Origin: Brachypodius melanocephalos
Taxonomy: Eukaryota > Chordata > Aves > Passeriformes > Pycnonotidae
Length of the DNA stretch: 64,000 nucleotides
NCBI GenBank assembly: GCA_013398615.1
Contig: VZSR01003282.1
Span: 6,092,901 to 6,156,900 of the forward strand
Direction: 5' to 3'
A model generated the notes under the pieces. The model ran no database searches. It was not told the origin of the DNA and saw nothing but the letters and a program-made list of their open reading frames with translations. Shown here one piece after another: positions 27,989 to 39,290 of this stretch (position 1 is its first letter; every line of letters begins with the position of its first letter). Made by a program: the position numbers and the translations under genes.

Positions 27989-28620
27989 TATTCACTGTAT
28001 GCAATTGTCTCAATTTATCTGATTTTCAACTGAAGCGCATTAAATTGAGGACAAGGCCTGGAACAAGTTACATGTTAAATTGTGTTGTCATCATGTGTGA
28101 CAGCTGTACAGACCTAAACACCCCACAGATACCCGGAATGAGGATTTAAACTAAGTTCATCCAGTGAAAAATCTCAGAGTTTGACACCTGGTCAAGTTTT
28201 ATCAACAAAGTCTTCCATGTCAGCAAGGCTTCTTGAATGAGGCTATAGCTAAAGCAATTCCAGAAGAAGGACAGTACAGACAGTCAAACTCACAGAAGAT
28301 TAAAGTATTGGCTTCTTACAGCTGCTCTTCCTGCATCGTTTATAAATGAGCTTCTGTCCTCTCCAACAGCTTCATTCTAAACAGGTTTAACAACCAGTGC
28401 TGAGCAGTTCCCTGCATTGCAGCTGAATCCTGTAAATTCCTTTGTTCCACTTTCTGGTCAGAGGGAGGTAAGAATGCAATTGCCTCACTAATACAATGCC
28501 TCATGGCACAGCTGCTTAAGCATCATCCTAGATCTCAAAACTAGGATGGGTCCTGGCAACAAGGCAAAGTAGACTAAAATGACCATCTTGTTACTTCCTT
28601 ATGAACACTTCTGAGAGTAC

Positions 28621-28641
28621 ATCATCATCATCATCATCATC
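28621..28641 (+). repeat. (ATC)7 microsatellite
   Basis: There are seven uninterrupted ATC units in the R3HDM1 intron. Confidence 0.95.
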
Positions 28642-29984
28642 CTCAGATTAGCAGCTTAATTGCCTGGACTCAGGCAAAAGGGAGACAGAGAAGTGATTCC
28701 TCCTTTCCCCAACTGAAAAAAAGGCAGCATCACATTCTGCCACCATGGAACTCATGCCTTGCAAAGATATTTCATCTCCTTAAGCAGCAGGGTGGCCAGT
28801 CAAGAAGCAATGCTAGCATTTACACTAAGTACCAATTATTGTGATGGCACAGGCTCCTTTCTCATGGCATGATCACTGAAACAAGAAACCTATCAGAACC
28901 AAACGCTGTATATCTCTCCTTAGAGGGGATGGGGGAAGGAAAACCTAACTTAATGAAGAGTTGTTTTACAGTATTATGGAGGTTTTTAAAATTAAAAAAA
29001 AAAAAATAAAAAGAATACTGTCAACCACTAATCTATGTTCTGAAGGATTTTGGTAACTCAGTTTAGATGAGAAACTAATGCAGTGCATTAGAACTTAGTG
29101 AATTTCTTTGAGAAATTTTCTTGAAAGCTGGTTTTTTTGACAAGTATAAAGGCAAGAGGAAATCAAAAAACAAGCACCATTGTTTTCTTCAAAAATACTT
29201 CCAAGGTTACATGTCCAAGCCAGTGCAAATTTGACAGCAGAAAAAATACCCTCAAAATGCAAATTCCAAATGCACTGTTCCCAAGCTGAACATAGGCACT
29301 AGCACCCAATTCTGGGAGCAGAGAGGTTTTGAAAGCTTAAAAGAATAGAAAAGGAAATCTTTCTGGACATCAGATTTTTCACATTTGGAGGGTGTTTGTT
29401 TAAAACCTGTGTTATTATGCTCTGTCTAACATATTCTGGAAGTGTGAGCAGACCAGGTCAGGGCTACAGCCACTTCCTGTAGGACCAAAGATGGGGTAAG
29501 AAAAGGAGATGGTTTAAAGAGACCAATTTCAACACTGCTCTACTACAGAACAAGTCAAGCCCAAAGAATCTTATTCATGTAGTCAGAATATTTAAGCAAG
29601 GGATTATTAATAATTAATAGAATACCTATTAATAATTATTACAATCCTGCATTTCTCTAGCCAAAAGGATTTGCTTTACAGGCAATTCAGGACAGGGACT
29701 TTGACATAGTCTTAGGCTACAACAATCCAGGGATTGAGGATAATCAGGCTGCCCTTGACATATCACTTCCTTATAGAGATATACAACACAGAGTTATATT
29801 GGAAATTATTGACATGTTTCAATGTATATTATGTAGCATTTAAAAATGTTATGTGTGTATAGAGAATAATCTGTAAAATACCTATGGAACTTGCTCTCCC
29901 TAATGGCACAGGGAAAAGAGGTTGGGAAGGGAAGAAAGTCCTTTAATAGGACTAACCACAAATTTAGCTGTAAGAATAAATGCA

Positions 29985-30062
29985 GAGGAAGGAAAAAAAA
30001 CCAAACAAAAACCAAACAAACAAAACAACCAAACAACTCAGAAACAGACAAAACAAAAATTA
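29985..30062. repeat. A/C-rich low-complexity tract
   Basis: This stretch is built almost only of A and C on the plus strand (AAACAAAAACCAAACAAACA and similar). The open frames over it encode K/Q/N/T-rich peptides that reflect composition only. Confidence 0.8.
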
Positions 30063-30545
30063 AATCCACTCCAAAATACAGTGACCAACCAAAAGGTAAG
30101 CCTTGAAGTCAGAAACAATTTCCAGCCTGAGTCAGAACTTTCTAATAAAAGATCCATTATCCATACAAACAGAAAAAGAACAAGTACACCAAAAACCCAC
30201 TACAGCACATCTGAAACTGAATTTGAAAGAGTGCATTCAAAGGAAAAATAAGATACAGAAAGTAAGTGCTGAAGACACCATACCCACTAACAACAGAAAA
30301 TTTGAAGGCCTTAATCAGATCCCAAGTCCCAAAGTAGAGATTTTTTTCAACAGTACAAAATACATGATGGTATCATTTGGTGTTGGAACAAAAAGCACTA
30401 AATATAAGGCAAAAATAACTCTATGCCTGGCTTCTAAACAAATTTTAAATGAAAGAATGAATGAACAGCACCAAAGTAAATGGAAAATGAGTTGACAGAA
30501 AAATATTGTAGCAGAGATTGTGCCAAACAGTTCTATTTAATAGAG

Positions 30546-30588
30546 CTAGTAATAGTTCCTAGTAATTTTTCCTAGTAATAGTTCCTAG
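30546..30588 (+). repeat. 17-bp direct repeat pair
   Basis: CTAGTAATAGTTCCTAG occurs at 30546-30562 and again at 30572-30588, separated by 9 nt. This looks like a local tandem duplication in intron sequence. Confidence 0.9.
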
Positions 30589-30724
30589 GAAGAATAAATG
30601 GAGGAGGCCTAAACTATTTAAATTATATGTAGTATACATATAGACAATGAAGATTAAGAAAATTCAAATTTTAAAGATGTAACTACCACTCAATTTACTC
30701 TCAGAAAAGCTACAGAAGTGCAAG

Positions 30725-31090
30725 TCTAATAAAGCCCTGGTAAGGCCTTATATGGAAAATCATATTTGCACTGATAAAAACTTGTATGGAGAACTTAAAT
30801 TTCATGTGGCTGCAGTAGATAACAGATGGGTAAAAGAACTACTTAATCTAGAAGAAAACTTTGCCACAAAACCATGTGTCTGTAAATTTTCCACAGTCAG
30901 CCAGGCTGGAGGCCAGTAGATATCAGACCCAGATTTTACAACTGCTGTTCAGCATGTAAGAAGATAACTAGCAATTTAATTAACATGAAGATAAAGTTTG
31001 ACACAGTTATGAAAGCATTATTTCCTGTAAGAAGAAGGGACTGGACCAAATGACCCAGAGTCTCTCCTTTGCAGTCTTCAGGCACATTTA
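30725..31090 (+). mobile_element. Probable old, decayed CR1-like fragment
   Basis: Two patches resemble CR1 or L3-like 3' sequence in the right order: a GCCCTGGTAAGGCCTTATATGG segment and, about 300 nt later, GGGACTGGACCAAATGACCC followed by AGTCTCTCC. The sequence between is too diverged to call by eye. An alignment to CR1 consensus sequences would decide. Confidence 0.4.
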
Positions 31091-34000
31091 AGCAGTGCAG
31101 AGTGCAATGAGTTGCATCTTTTCCACAAACATTCAATTATTTTACTGGTAATTACTGCCATTTAATACCAAGATTCAGTGGGAAACAACTGGGATTTTTT
31201 TTTTCATCAGACTTTACTTTCAAAAGCCTGTTAAAAAGCCTTCTTAGGATCAAGAATTTTTCCTTAAAATTGAAAGGAACTGAAAAAAGTCCACTTACTT
31301 GTACTTTATTTCTAAAGATTACAAAGAGCAATTTAAAATCCATTTAATGTCCTCCCATGTTTTACATGGGAGTCTGTCTTGTAACATCAAACATATGTGA
31401 GAATCCATCTTCCTTACAGAAGCCATGTCTACATCTAACCTATATATACTAAACATAGTTCAAGAGTTTGAGTCACTGCTGCTATAACCAGGTAACTGCA
31501 GAATGTGCAGACATGAATAAAATAAGGACCCAGAAAGCAACTCCTGATACTGCAAACGGCAGAGTCCCAAGGTTAATAAGTTATGAGCAGGATTAGAGCT
31601 GAGCCTGTTCACGTCATGCACCAGGACTTTCTCACTGTTCATATCAAGAGCAGTCAGTTCATCACATGCACACCCCAGCCTAGGCAGCTGTGACACAGAC
31701 CTGCAGGACACTCTGCTGCCTTTCTGGAGCATGCAGACACAAAATACTTAGATGCACCACCAAGAACCCCATCAAATCCCTGTAATCTGTCAAGTCACAC
31801 GCTTTAGAATGGTCAGCATGGATCTAAACCATGCCTGAATTCACACATTGTCTGACGAGAGCTGAAATCTCAAGATCTCCCATCCCCAACTATTCCACAT
31901 GGTAAAAATGGGCTAAACTGTTTCTTGCTTAAAAGTAGACTATATTTCATTGCATACTGGAAAATAGGACAAGAAAAAGAGATACTGAAAGAATACTTAC
32001 ACATCTGTATTTCTTGATCTTTATGGAACGTTACTATTTTAGGCCTTCACACTGCTATGGACCAAGGGACACAGGCACAAACCCAATTTTTAACACTATC
32101 CACTATTTCAACAGAAAAAACCAGATAAAAAGCTGATTGTGTTCTGAGCTGGGATAGCTTCCACTACTATTTTGATATGCAAGTCTTAATAAGGACTACT
32201 GCTCTTTGTGTTTTTCAAATCAAACTTTGCAGTGTCAGGAAATACAAGATTATGTAGCAACTAATGGCACGTCATCATGGTCAATGATGAACAGCCAACT
32301 GTTGGAATACCATACATTACATTAACTGAGTTAGCCCAGTAACATCATTTATTTTCACATTACTGCTTTAAGAATTTAGTCTAATGGTACCATTTGAAGC
32401 TCAGAAATCTTCCTCAAAACAAGGTATAGTTTATTCTTCTGTATTTAAATCATTGCTAAATAAACTCACTCTGAACTCAGTTGCTTCTCCCAGTAACAAA
32501 AATGTCCACATAAAAACAGAAGCTCCTCTCCAGAAGCCAATACTTGAAAATAGAGCGAAACAAAACATCCCTACATGAAGTATTAGGATGAACATCATAA
32601 CATTTTTGTAAGTTAACACACCAGTTCGGGTGAAAGATTCATGTCCTTTTATTAGACCACAAGTCTAACCAGACTGCAGGAGCATTCCTACAGCAGCTTC
32701 CATAAAGTCACTTAACAGCTTTCTGAGTTCTGGGAGTCTTTTCCCTCCTCCAATCCACACCACAAGGACGACACCTCAGAGCAATACTGGCACTGCTCTG
32801 TGGTACAGCTTTAAACCCTTGAAAGACCAGTCTATTTTACCATGACAATAATGTAATGTGCAACCAAAAAAAGCAGCTAGAAGCCTTTTTAGAGATTAAG
32901 TGCAATAAAAATACATTAAAGATCACTTTGATGTGCCTAAAACAAAGAAGAAACCACAACACCTGAACTAAGAGACTAATAACTTGTCATCTTCATTAGA
33001 AGTAGAAATTAATGACTCATTATAGTAAATTCTAACGGCAAATTACTATCAGCAGATACTTTGAGTATCTAATTGTCATTTTACCAGTTTCTGCCACCAA
33101 AGTATATTCAATACTCACTAACACAAGAAAATTATTCAGTTTTCCTTGGTTTTCCCTTTGAAAGCCATGAGGCACAAGTTCTTGTTCAAAAATAGCCTGA
33201 CTTCCCAAGTGGAAGGATAAGGACCCATCAACTAAAAAAAGGCAAACCAGGTTTTATTTTGAGTCTAAGTACTGCCAACGTGTGTAGCTCCACTAACCAA
33301 TCCAGCTGCATCTGAGAGAAGACAGAAATTAGTGAGGGCTTGGTTCTTGCTTTAAGTTATGGAATAGATTTAATAGATTACAAAAGAAAGAGAGAAAAAG
33401 ATTCTAATCCTAGCAGCAAGGTGTGCTCTTTTTAAACACCTACAGAGCACACTGAACCTGAAATGCAGCTCTTCATCCAAAAGATCGAGGGATTAACAAT
33501 GCTTTAAAGGAAAAAGGCTTTTTTCTGTACCTTCTGTTGAAATGCTTCAAATCATGCTGTGATAACATGGACAAGAATTCCCCACAGACTGATTTACTCA
33601 TTTTGCTACTGCCTAACTTGAGTACAAAAACTGAACATTTGATCTAAGCCTGCAATTTTCCAATGCCTCTCAAAACTCCTGCTGTATCTCCACAAGAACA
33701 CACCAAATTCTTCCAAGTTCACTTAGAACATGAAAACAGATGGAAATCTGCCTGTGGATCCATCACTGGTCAATGATGCAACCGCTCCCAGCTTCTCAGC
33801 ACCAGCAGGAGGTTTTGATGCCCAAAGCTCTGAGAGGAGAAGGAACTGTGAGAACAGTCCTCAATCTGCTGTTGGCAGAAGCACTCGAATTAGTTCAAAC
33901 TTCACTCACCAGCTGCACACCAACAGCCTTTTCCAGATTCAGCTGCACTAAAGAAGTCACTGATCTCACTTCCAGTCACCATTTCCTCCATCTGCCAGTT

Positions 34001-37000
34001 AAACTGCTCCTCTAAGTCTCCCAATAGACGCTTCGATTTGACAGAATAAGAGACCTACACCTTACACAGATAAAAGTTCGGAAAGTGCTCCCAGTAACAG
34101 CTCATTAAACAGAGCAGGGGAGGTGGCAGAGGGCAGGAACAAAAAGCCAAGGATATGACACCACGGTGGCCTCTTTCACAGCTGCAGGTATTGCAAGGCC
34201 TGCATCTATTTATGTCTTGCTTCACTTAACATAAATTTAAATGCCTTAGTTGGATACCTACAGCAATGTATCACACCTCACTTGGCTGGGAACAATCCTT
34301 ACAACGACTGTGGTAGGTTAAGTGCTAAGCAATTATGCAGAACATTTTCCACAGAAGTACAAAACTCAGGACCGGATTTTTGCTAAACCAAATCCAGCAA
34401 TGGTATCTTCTATCTTTATGCCTTTTAGAGGTTATTTTTCGAATAATAGATGCAAGTTATCCAAAACTATGGTTTCAAAAAGAAGCAGCAACTCTGCTAC
34501 GCTCGTAATCACAGCTTTAAAGGTATTTATGACCTTTGTCCTGACAAGCTTCAGCCTTCGGACCATTCTATACACAACTGGACAATGATCTTTCATACAC
34601 GGCAGTACACACTTGCTAACAAACCTGAGGAGGAGGCAGAAAAGTTAAGAGTGCTAAATAAGGGACAGAATTCCATTTTACACACAAATTCAAGTTACAC
34701 ATTAAAGAACAATAAGAACTGATGTTGGGAAGAATAGCAAAGAACAAAAATTCAGCAGCAGATGAAAAAAGACAGGTGAACAATGTAGTATATAACTGTT
34801 TATGCAGAAACTAATGGCTGCTCAGAGGTAATGCCCCATTTCCTTACAGAGACCCAAGATAAGGAGTAGAAAAGAAACCCTAGAATAAGCATCCCACAGC
34901 CATATCAAATCTACACTTAGCTTCAGCAGTCTAGATCCGAACATACAATAACCAAGAATTCTTGGAAATTTAATTCTATAGATCGGAGAAAAGTGCATAT
35001 CAAAAAATGACACGTTGACAGGATTCTCATAATACATACATTAAACTGCAGGAGACTAACTTATGCACAAGAGTAGCAGTGCAGGCTGTTCTGTAATTAA
35101 GGCTGCTGCCCTTCATAAATCTGTTTCCAGACATCATTTCCTCTAAAACACTCCTTTAGCAAGTTATGAAATCAAAGTAAGATTATAGGCAGGCCCAAAG
35201 TGCCATTTTCCCAACAATATTTAATTATAATCTGTTGCTGCCTTACCATCCCCCAGAAACAGAGCTTTCCAACACCACTCTCCAAAATCTCCTAACACTG
35301 TGTTATACAGCACATCCTCCACCATCTCAAAGAAAAGTCAAGGACACATCAAGAATCACATAACCCCAACTTTAATGGGCTCCTACAGATGCTACCGATC
35401 AGCCAGAGCATCAGCCAGAGTGATCAACCCATCAAGGAAGCCACATTGATTCTTCTTGCCTAAAGGATACGGTGTGAATGACCTTATTATCCAGGTCCTG
35501 GACTGCCAAACGACTCCTCTTTCCATCACTAAAAGACTCAATGTGGAATGCAGCGTTTAACAAAGCCCCCGGGGTCATTCCTAGCTGGCCATTCCTGGGT
35601 GGGACGGACACGGGAACTGCCACCAAAAGCCCGACCGGGTTCAACACCTCACCCTGCAGTCCTTGAGCAAAGTGATGCCGGGATTACAGGATATTCTCCC
35701 ACTCCTATGGAAAGCTCCTTAGCTGTCACACCCATGAATTACAGCATTCTGTATTTACTGGCTATCGCTTAACTCTCTTCGTATCTTTGAAATGAGAATT
35801 TGAGAACTGCTGAAAAATTTCAGATGCTAATCACTTCAACTAATCAGGACATCCAAGGTGGTTCATATTTTTATCCAGGTAGTAAAAGTTAAGAGCATAG
35901 AGCTGTCCAGCTCACCAAATCTGAACCATGCTGTAAATACAATTAAAAGATTTTTTTACAAAATGGACTGTATGCGACATTATAGCCAATCCAAAATTTA
36001 CGCTGCTCCATTACCTGGCAACTCCCACTCAGAAAACAAGGTGTCAAAAGGCAGATTTTCCCCAAAGTGTCCAAAAAATGCAACAGTATCAGTTACTTTT
36101 AAAAGCCTGGAATCTTTAGCATCTTGAAACTTTAAACGCATAAACGTATTTAAAAGACGTTTCTACATCTCTTAGTCAAATTAACTCTGGAGAGAAGTAG
36201 ATTTGTGAAAGTGGCGATACAAAGACGTGAAGTTGAACTAACAGAGGCCACTGTAGCAAAGTGACAGCACCTTTTAACTGAATAAACCCCAAACCCACGG
36301 CATTTGTGTCGTACCCAGAGCTGAACTTAGACCACTTGACCTAAACCATTCAGCTGGTTTGACAAAGTTTCACGGACAGACTTTAAGTAAACAATACAAA
36401 ATAAAAGACTAGGGTGTAAGACAAAAATACTGAACTTGGAGAAGAAATGAAAGCCAAAACTTAACCTAAATTAAAAGAAGAAAAAAGGCAGAAGCAGAAT
36501 TGTTTTTAAGATGAGAAAGAGCAAAGCAGTAGTACCAGTCTCCTCAACTTTTCATTTATTCCTCTTAACATACAAAATTAAAATACAAACAGAACCACTG
36601 CAGCAGATTTAGTGGCTGACCCTCCCCAAATCTTTAATAAATAGTTTCTGGAGCACTGCTAACAAACCTAACCCAGTACACTGCACACCCCTCAAAATTA
36701 CTGATATTTTGTCAAATCTGCTTTTACTCACGAGAAAAGTAGTAGTGGATGTTGATAGCAATTTCCAGTTTTCTAAAATAAAGAGTAGCCAAGCAGTGCA
36801 GTTACAAGTACAAGATTTAAACGGACAGAAGTCTTAACACTATTTTTGCCATTGGGACTTTGGTAAATTGAGGAGCACAAGCAGTAAGCTACTTAATTTC
36901 TATAAAATACTCAAATCCTTGTCATCACAGTACTTACTGTAAAACAAAGGCTTAATATCAGCTGCATGCCAAGCCAGTGGAAAACTGTCAAAGAAAATGT

Positions 37001-38241
37001 GTTTCCATTGCCATTTCTTTCTGCTGAATAGCAAATTACTTGAACACAACATTTTGAAAAATAATCAGACCTTCATTTTACCTTTCACTTCAACAGTAAA
37101 TAAACATTCCCAATCTAACATTCACAAGACATACTGCCCTGTAAAATTGCTGCTTAATATTCAGCCAAAAATCATGTCTCAAATACATTACTCCTTGTGG
37201 AAGACAAGACATGAGAAGGCAACCCCATTAAAAACTGCAGGTTAATGCCTCAGTGAAAAAAGGCCAGTGTCCGACACTGCAAGAGAAAAAACCCAATATA
37301 TTTCCTATTCTGCTTTGGGCACACAAGATCTCTTCGGTTTCAGGTCAATGAGAAAGCGGCATCAAAATTTAAAATCAAGACTATTAGCAAAACCACTTCA
37401 AGATAACCAACGCTATGGTAGATTGTACTATATAGCAATGCACCCCAAGCAAAGTGTGCACCACTTTTTTTGTTTTTTCCACCACCCTCCTAATCCAGCT
37501 TTCTATGGACATCACACAAATCCGCCAACATGTAGGGTGTGTGCAATCTCTTCACGTGAATAATCTGAATAATTATTAGACCCCATGTAAGAAACAGCTA
37601 TTCCTCACTTCTTTTTCTACCTCGTTCCATCTTCCTCACAAAGTGAAACCCTTCTTCGGTGCTGAAAACTCATTTAAAAACGTTTTTAAAAGAGATGGCA
37701 AAAACCACGCTGTGACGTAGTTTGCTCTCGAGTCTACTTACACTTTATACTATAATATGGCAGATATATCCACATGCTAAAGTACCCAACGTGCGGCAGA
37801 AATTTTAAGAAAATTAAAACATAATGGATGAACAGCCCGGTGTCCCACTCCGGCCAGCCCTGGCTATATTAGGGAAGGCGAAGGGCCGGGCTCCCCCCGC
37901 CGGACCGCGACCCCCGGCTGGACCCACCGGCCCCGCGGCCGCGCCCCCCCTCCCTCAGCGCTGCCCTCGCTCTGCGCACTGCGGGCGCGGCCCCCCCTCC
38001 TCCCTCAGCGCACTGCGACCCCCGCCCGCGGGAGCGCCTTTCCCGGGGGCATCCCGAGCTCCTCACCGGGCCGGAGCGCTCCTTCCCAGGCTCGGACCCG
38101 GGCTCCTTCCCGGGACACCGCGCCCGGCGGGTGGCGGCTCCTCACACACGAGGGGCGCCGAACCCAGCGCCGAGCGCCGCCCGGGTTCCTCCTGCTGCTG
38201 CCGCGGCGGGGAGAGAGGCCCCGCCTCCCGGACTGCCGCCA

Positions 38242-38381
38242 CCAATGACTGCGCGCAGCGCTAATGATGGACGGCCAGGCGGACCAATAAGCGTCGCGGC
38301 GCCATCCCCTCGGCGCTGCCGCGGAGTGGTGCCGCTCGGCGCTTACGCGAAGCCGAGCCCGCCCGGAAGGCGGCGGCCAAT
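38242..38381 (+). promoter_or_regulatory. Cluster of three CCAAT boxes (NF-Y type)
   Basis: CCAAT occurs at 38242-38246, 38284-38288 and 38377-38381, all on the plus strand. The spacings are 42 and 93 nt, near whole helical turns. The third sits in GCCAATCGG and the second in ACCAATAAG, close to NF-Y preferences. An ETS-like CCGGAAGG lies 7 nt before the third. NF-Y works in either direction, so the cluster could serve both genes. Confidence 0.65.
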
Positions 38382-38686
38382 CGGGGGGCACGGCCGCCTT
38401 GACAGACAGCCGTGAGCACCAGTACGAGAGGCGCACCGGCACCGCAAGGCCGGCCCCCTGCGTGCAGCCCATGGCCGCGGGCGGACGGAGCGATCCCGCG
38501 GCTATGGCAGTGTGGGATCTGAGCTGCGTCCGCTCCTTGCCCCGGCCGCTTTCTCTTCGCCCGTGCCTAAGCCGCTCCCCTGCTCTCGGTCGTGTGGTGT
38601 ATCCTGAGCAGCAGCTCCCCTGTCCCGTGGGTGCCCGCGCCAGCGGTCCCACAGCCGCACGGCGCCCGCACCATGGCGGGGCAGGC

Positions 38687-38699
38687 TGGGAGCTGTAGT
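38687..38699 (-). promoter_or_regulatory. ZNF143/THAP11-type motif (ACTAYRNNNCCCR)
   Basis: The minus strand reads ACTACAGCTCCCA, an exact match to the conserved promoter motif ACTAYRNNNCCCR bound by ZNF143/THAP11 complexes and common in bidirectional CpG-island promoters. A YY1-like CCATGGCGG core lies just to the left at 38671-38679. Confidence 0.65.
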
Positions 38700-39159
38700 C
38701 GGGGCTTGCCCGCGCAACCTCTCGCCCCCCCCGGCCCCTCGCCCCGGCTTTCACCGCTCTTCCCAACCCCGAAAGCCGGTGGTACTGCCCCGTCCAGCCG
38801 GCCCTTAGCGCCATCCTCGCCTTCCTCCATTCCCAGCCCCGCTTCCCCCTTCCCGCCCCTCCGGCTCCCTCAGCCCTCCCAATCCCTAAACTCCAGCGGA
38901 TTAGGGACCGGCAGGAGTCACGGCCTGGAGGGAACATGATTTTTAAATCGCTCCTGAGGAAGTGGGGGCAGCAGCGAGAAGGACGGGGAAGACAGAAAAA
39001 AAATAAGGAAAAAGCGGTCCCCGGGCCCAAAAGCGCTTCCCGTCCGTGACCCCTGGTCATGCGTCACTTCCCGGCGGCCGTTCGAGCGCGGAGCCCGCGG
39101 CCGTGAGGGGGTGCCCGGGGTGGGACGCGCTCGGGGTCGGTCGCCAGCCGGGGACCAGC

Positions 39160-39284
39160 TGCCAGGTGACTCCTGTTTGTCCCCAGCCCGTGTTAGTGAC
39201 AGGTTTCACTTCTTGCGGTTGCTGCTGCTGGCTCGTCGCATCGTGCGCTCAGGTACTTCTGCGATTGCAGCTGTAGGGATTTGC
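39160..39284 (+). other. ZRANB3: Possible 3' end of ZRANB3 untranslated exon 1
   Basis: The untranslated first exon could not be fixed. Three candidate donors lie at the right edge of the island: GCCAG|GTGACT (exon end 39165), CTCAG|GTACTT (exon end 39252) and TTGC|GTAAGTA (exon end 39284). All would splice to the acceptor at 42147. Choosing among them needs transcript data. Confidence 0.35.
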
Positions 39285-39290
39285 GTAAGT

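Larger units (their letters stand above)
8854..37740 (-). other. R3HDM1: R3HDM1 first intron (approximate 5' limit)
   Basis: This is about 29 kb of AT-rich sequence between the first coding exon and the CpG island. It contains the candidate exon at 9704-9912, an assembly gap, one young CR1 copy, a probable old CR1 fragment, simple repeats and a perfect palindrome, each listed separately. The plus strand looks rich in A and C, as expected when the minus strand is transcribed. The 5' limit depends on the unmapped first exon; a strong donor-like GTAAGTAG lies on the minus strand at 37741-37734. Confidence 0.7.
1..38250 (-). other. R3HDM1: R3HDM1 gene, 5' portion (gene span, partial)
   Basis: This is the minus-strand gene span from the CpG-island promoter to the left edge of the window, where the gene continues. 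Three consecutive coding exons were recognised. Their joined product reads in one frame with standard splice sites and resembles the N-terminus of mammalian R3HDM1 as I remember it (KRSK then KLKLVRSLAVCEE). R3HDM1 is a cytoplasmic protein with an R3H single-stranded nucleic-acid-binding domain and a SUZ-like region. Both lie further downstream and are not in this window. The right boundary (transcription start) is approximate: no untranslated first exon could be fixed from sequence alone. Divergent ZRANB3 on the other side of the island supports the assignment through conserved gene order. Confidence 0.85.
37820..39290. promoter_or_regulatory. CpG island, bidirectional R3HDM1/ZRANB3 promoter
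   Basis: This is the only long GC- and CpG-rich block in the window. It sits between the divergent 5' ends of R3HDM1 (minus) and ZRANB3 (plus). It contains GC-box-type CCGCCC motifs, three CCAAT boxes, an ETS-like CCGGAAGG at 38363-38370 and a ZNF143/THAP11-type motif at 38687-38699. No TATA box was evident. Head-to-head genes sharing a CpG island usually have dispersed start sites. The ZRANB3 start could lie anywhere from about 38.4 to 39.1 kb, and the R3HDM1 start probably lies at or below 38.7 kb. Open frames across it, including a 351-codon one at 38005-39060, come from GC richness. Confidence 0.88.

Noticed and set aside
29611..29641. AT-rich inverted repeat around ATTAATAG/CTATTAAT
   Set aside because: The perfect arms are only 8 nt in a low-complexity TAAT context, expected by chance.
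1..38000. miR-128 hairpin expected in an R3HDM1 intron
   Set aside because: Mammalian R3HDM1 hosts miR-128-1, but in a far downstream intron. I looked for the mature sequence on the minus strand and did not see it; the window covers only the 5' exons.
37824..38264. 146-codon plus-strand open frame in the CpG island
   Set aside because: It is a proline- and alanine-rich compositional frame with no recognisable protein, and it points away from the R3HDM1 direction of transcription.
38005..39060. 351-codon minus-strand open frame in the CpG island
   Set aside because: It is R/G/A/P/S-rich with several other long frames over the same bases on both strands, the usual result of high GC content lowering stop-codon frequency. 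No domain is recognisable and it overlaps the shared promoter.
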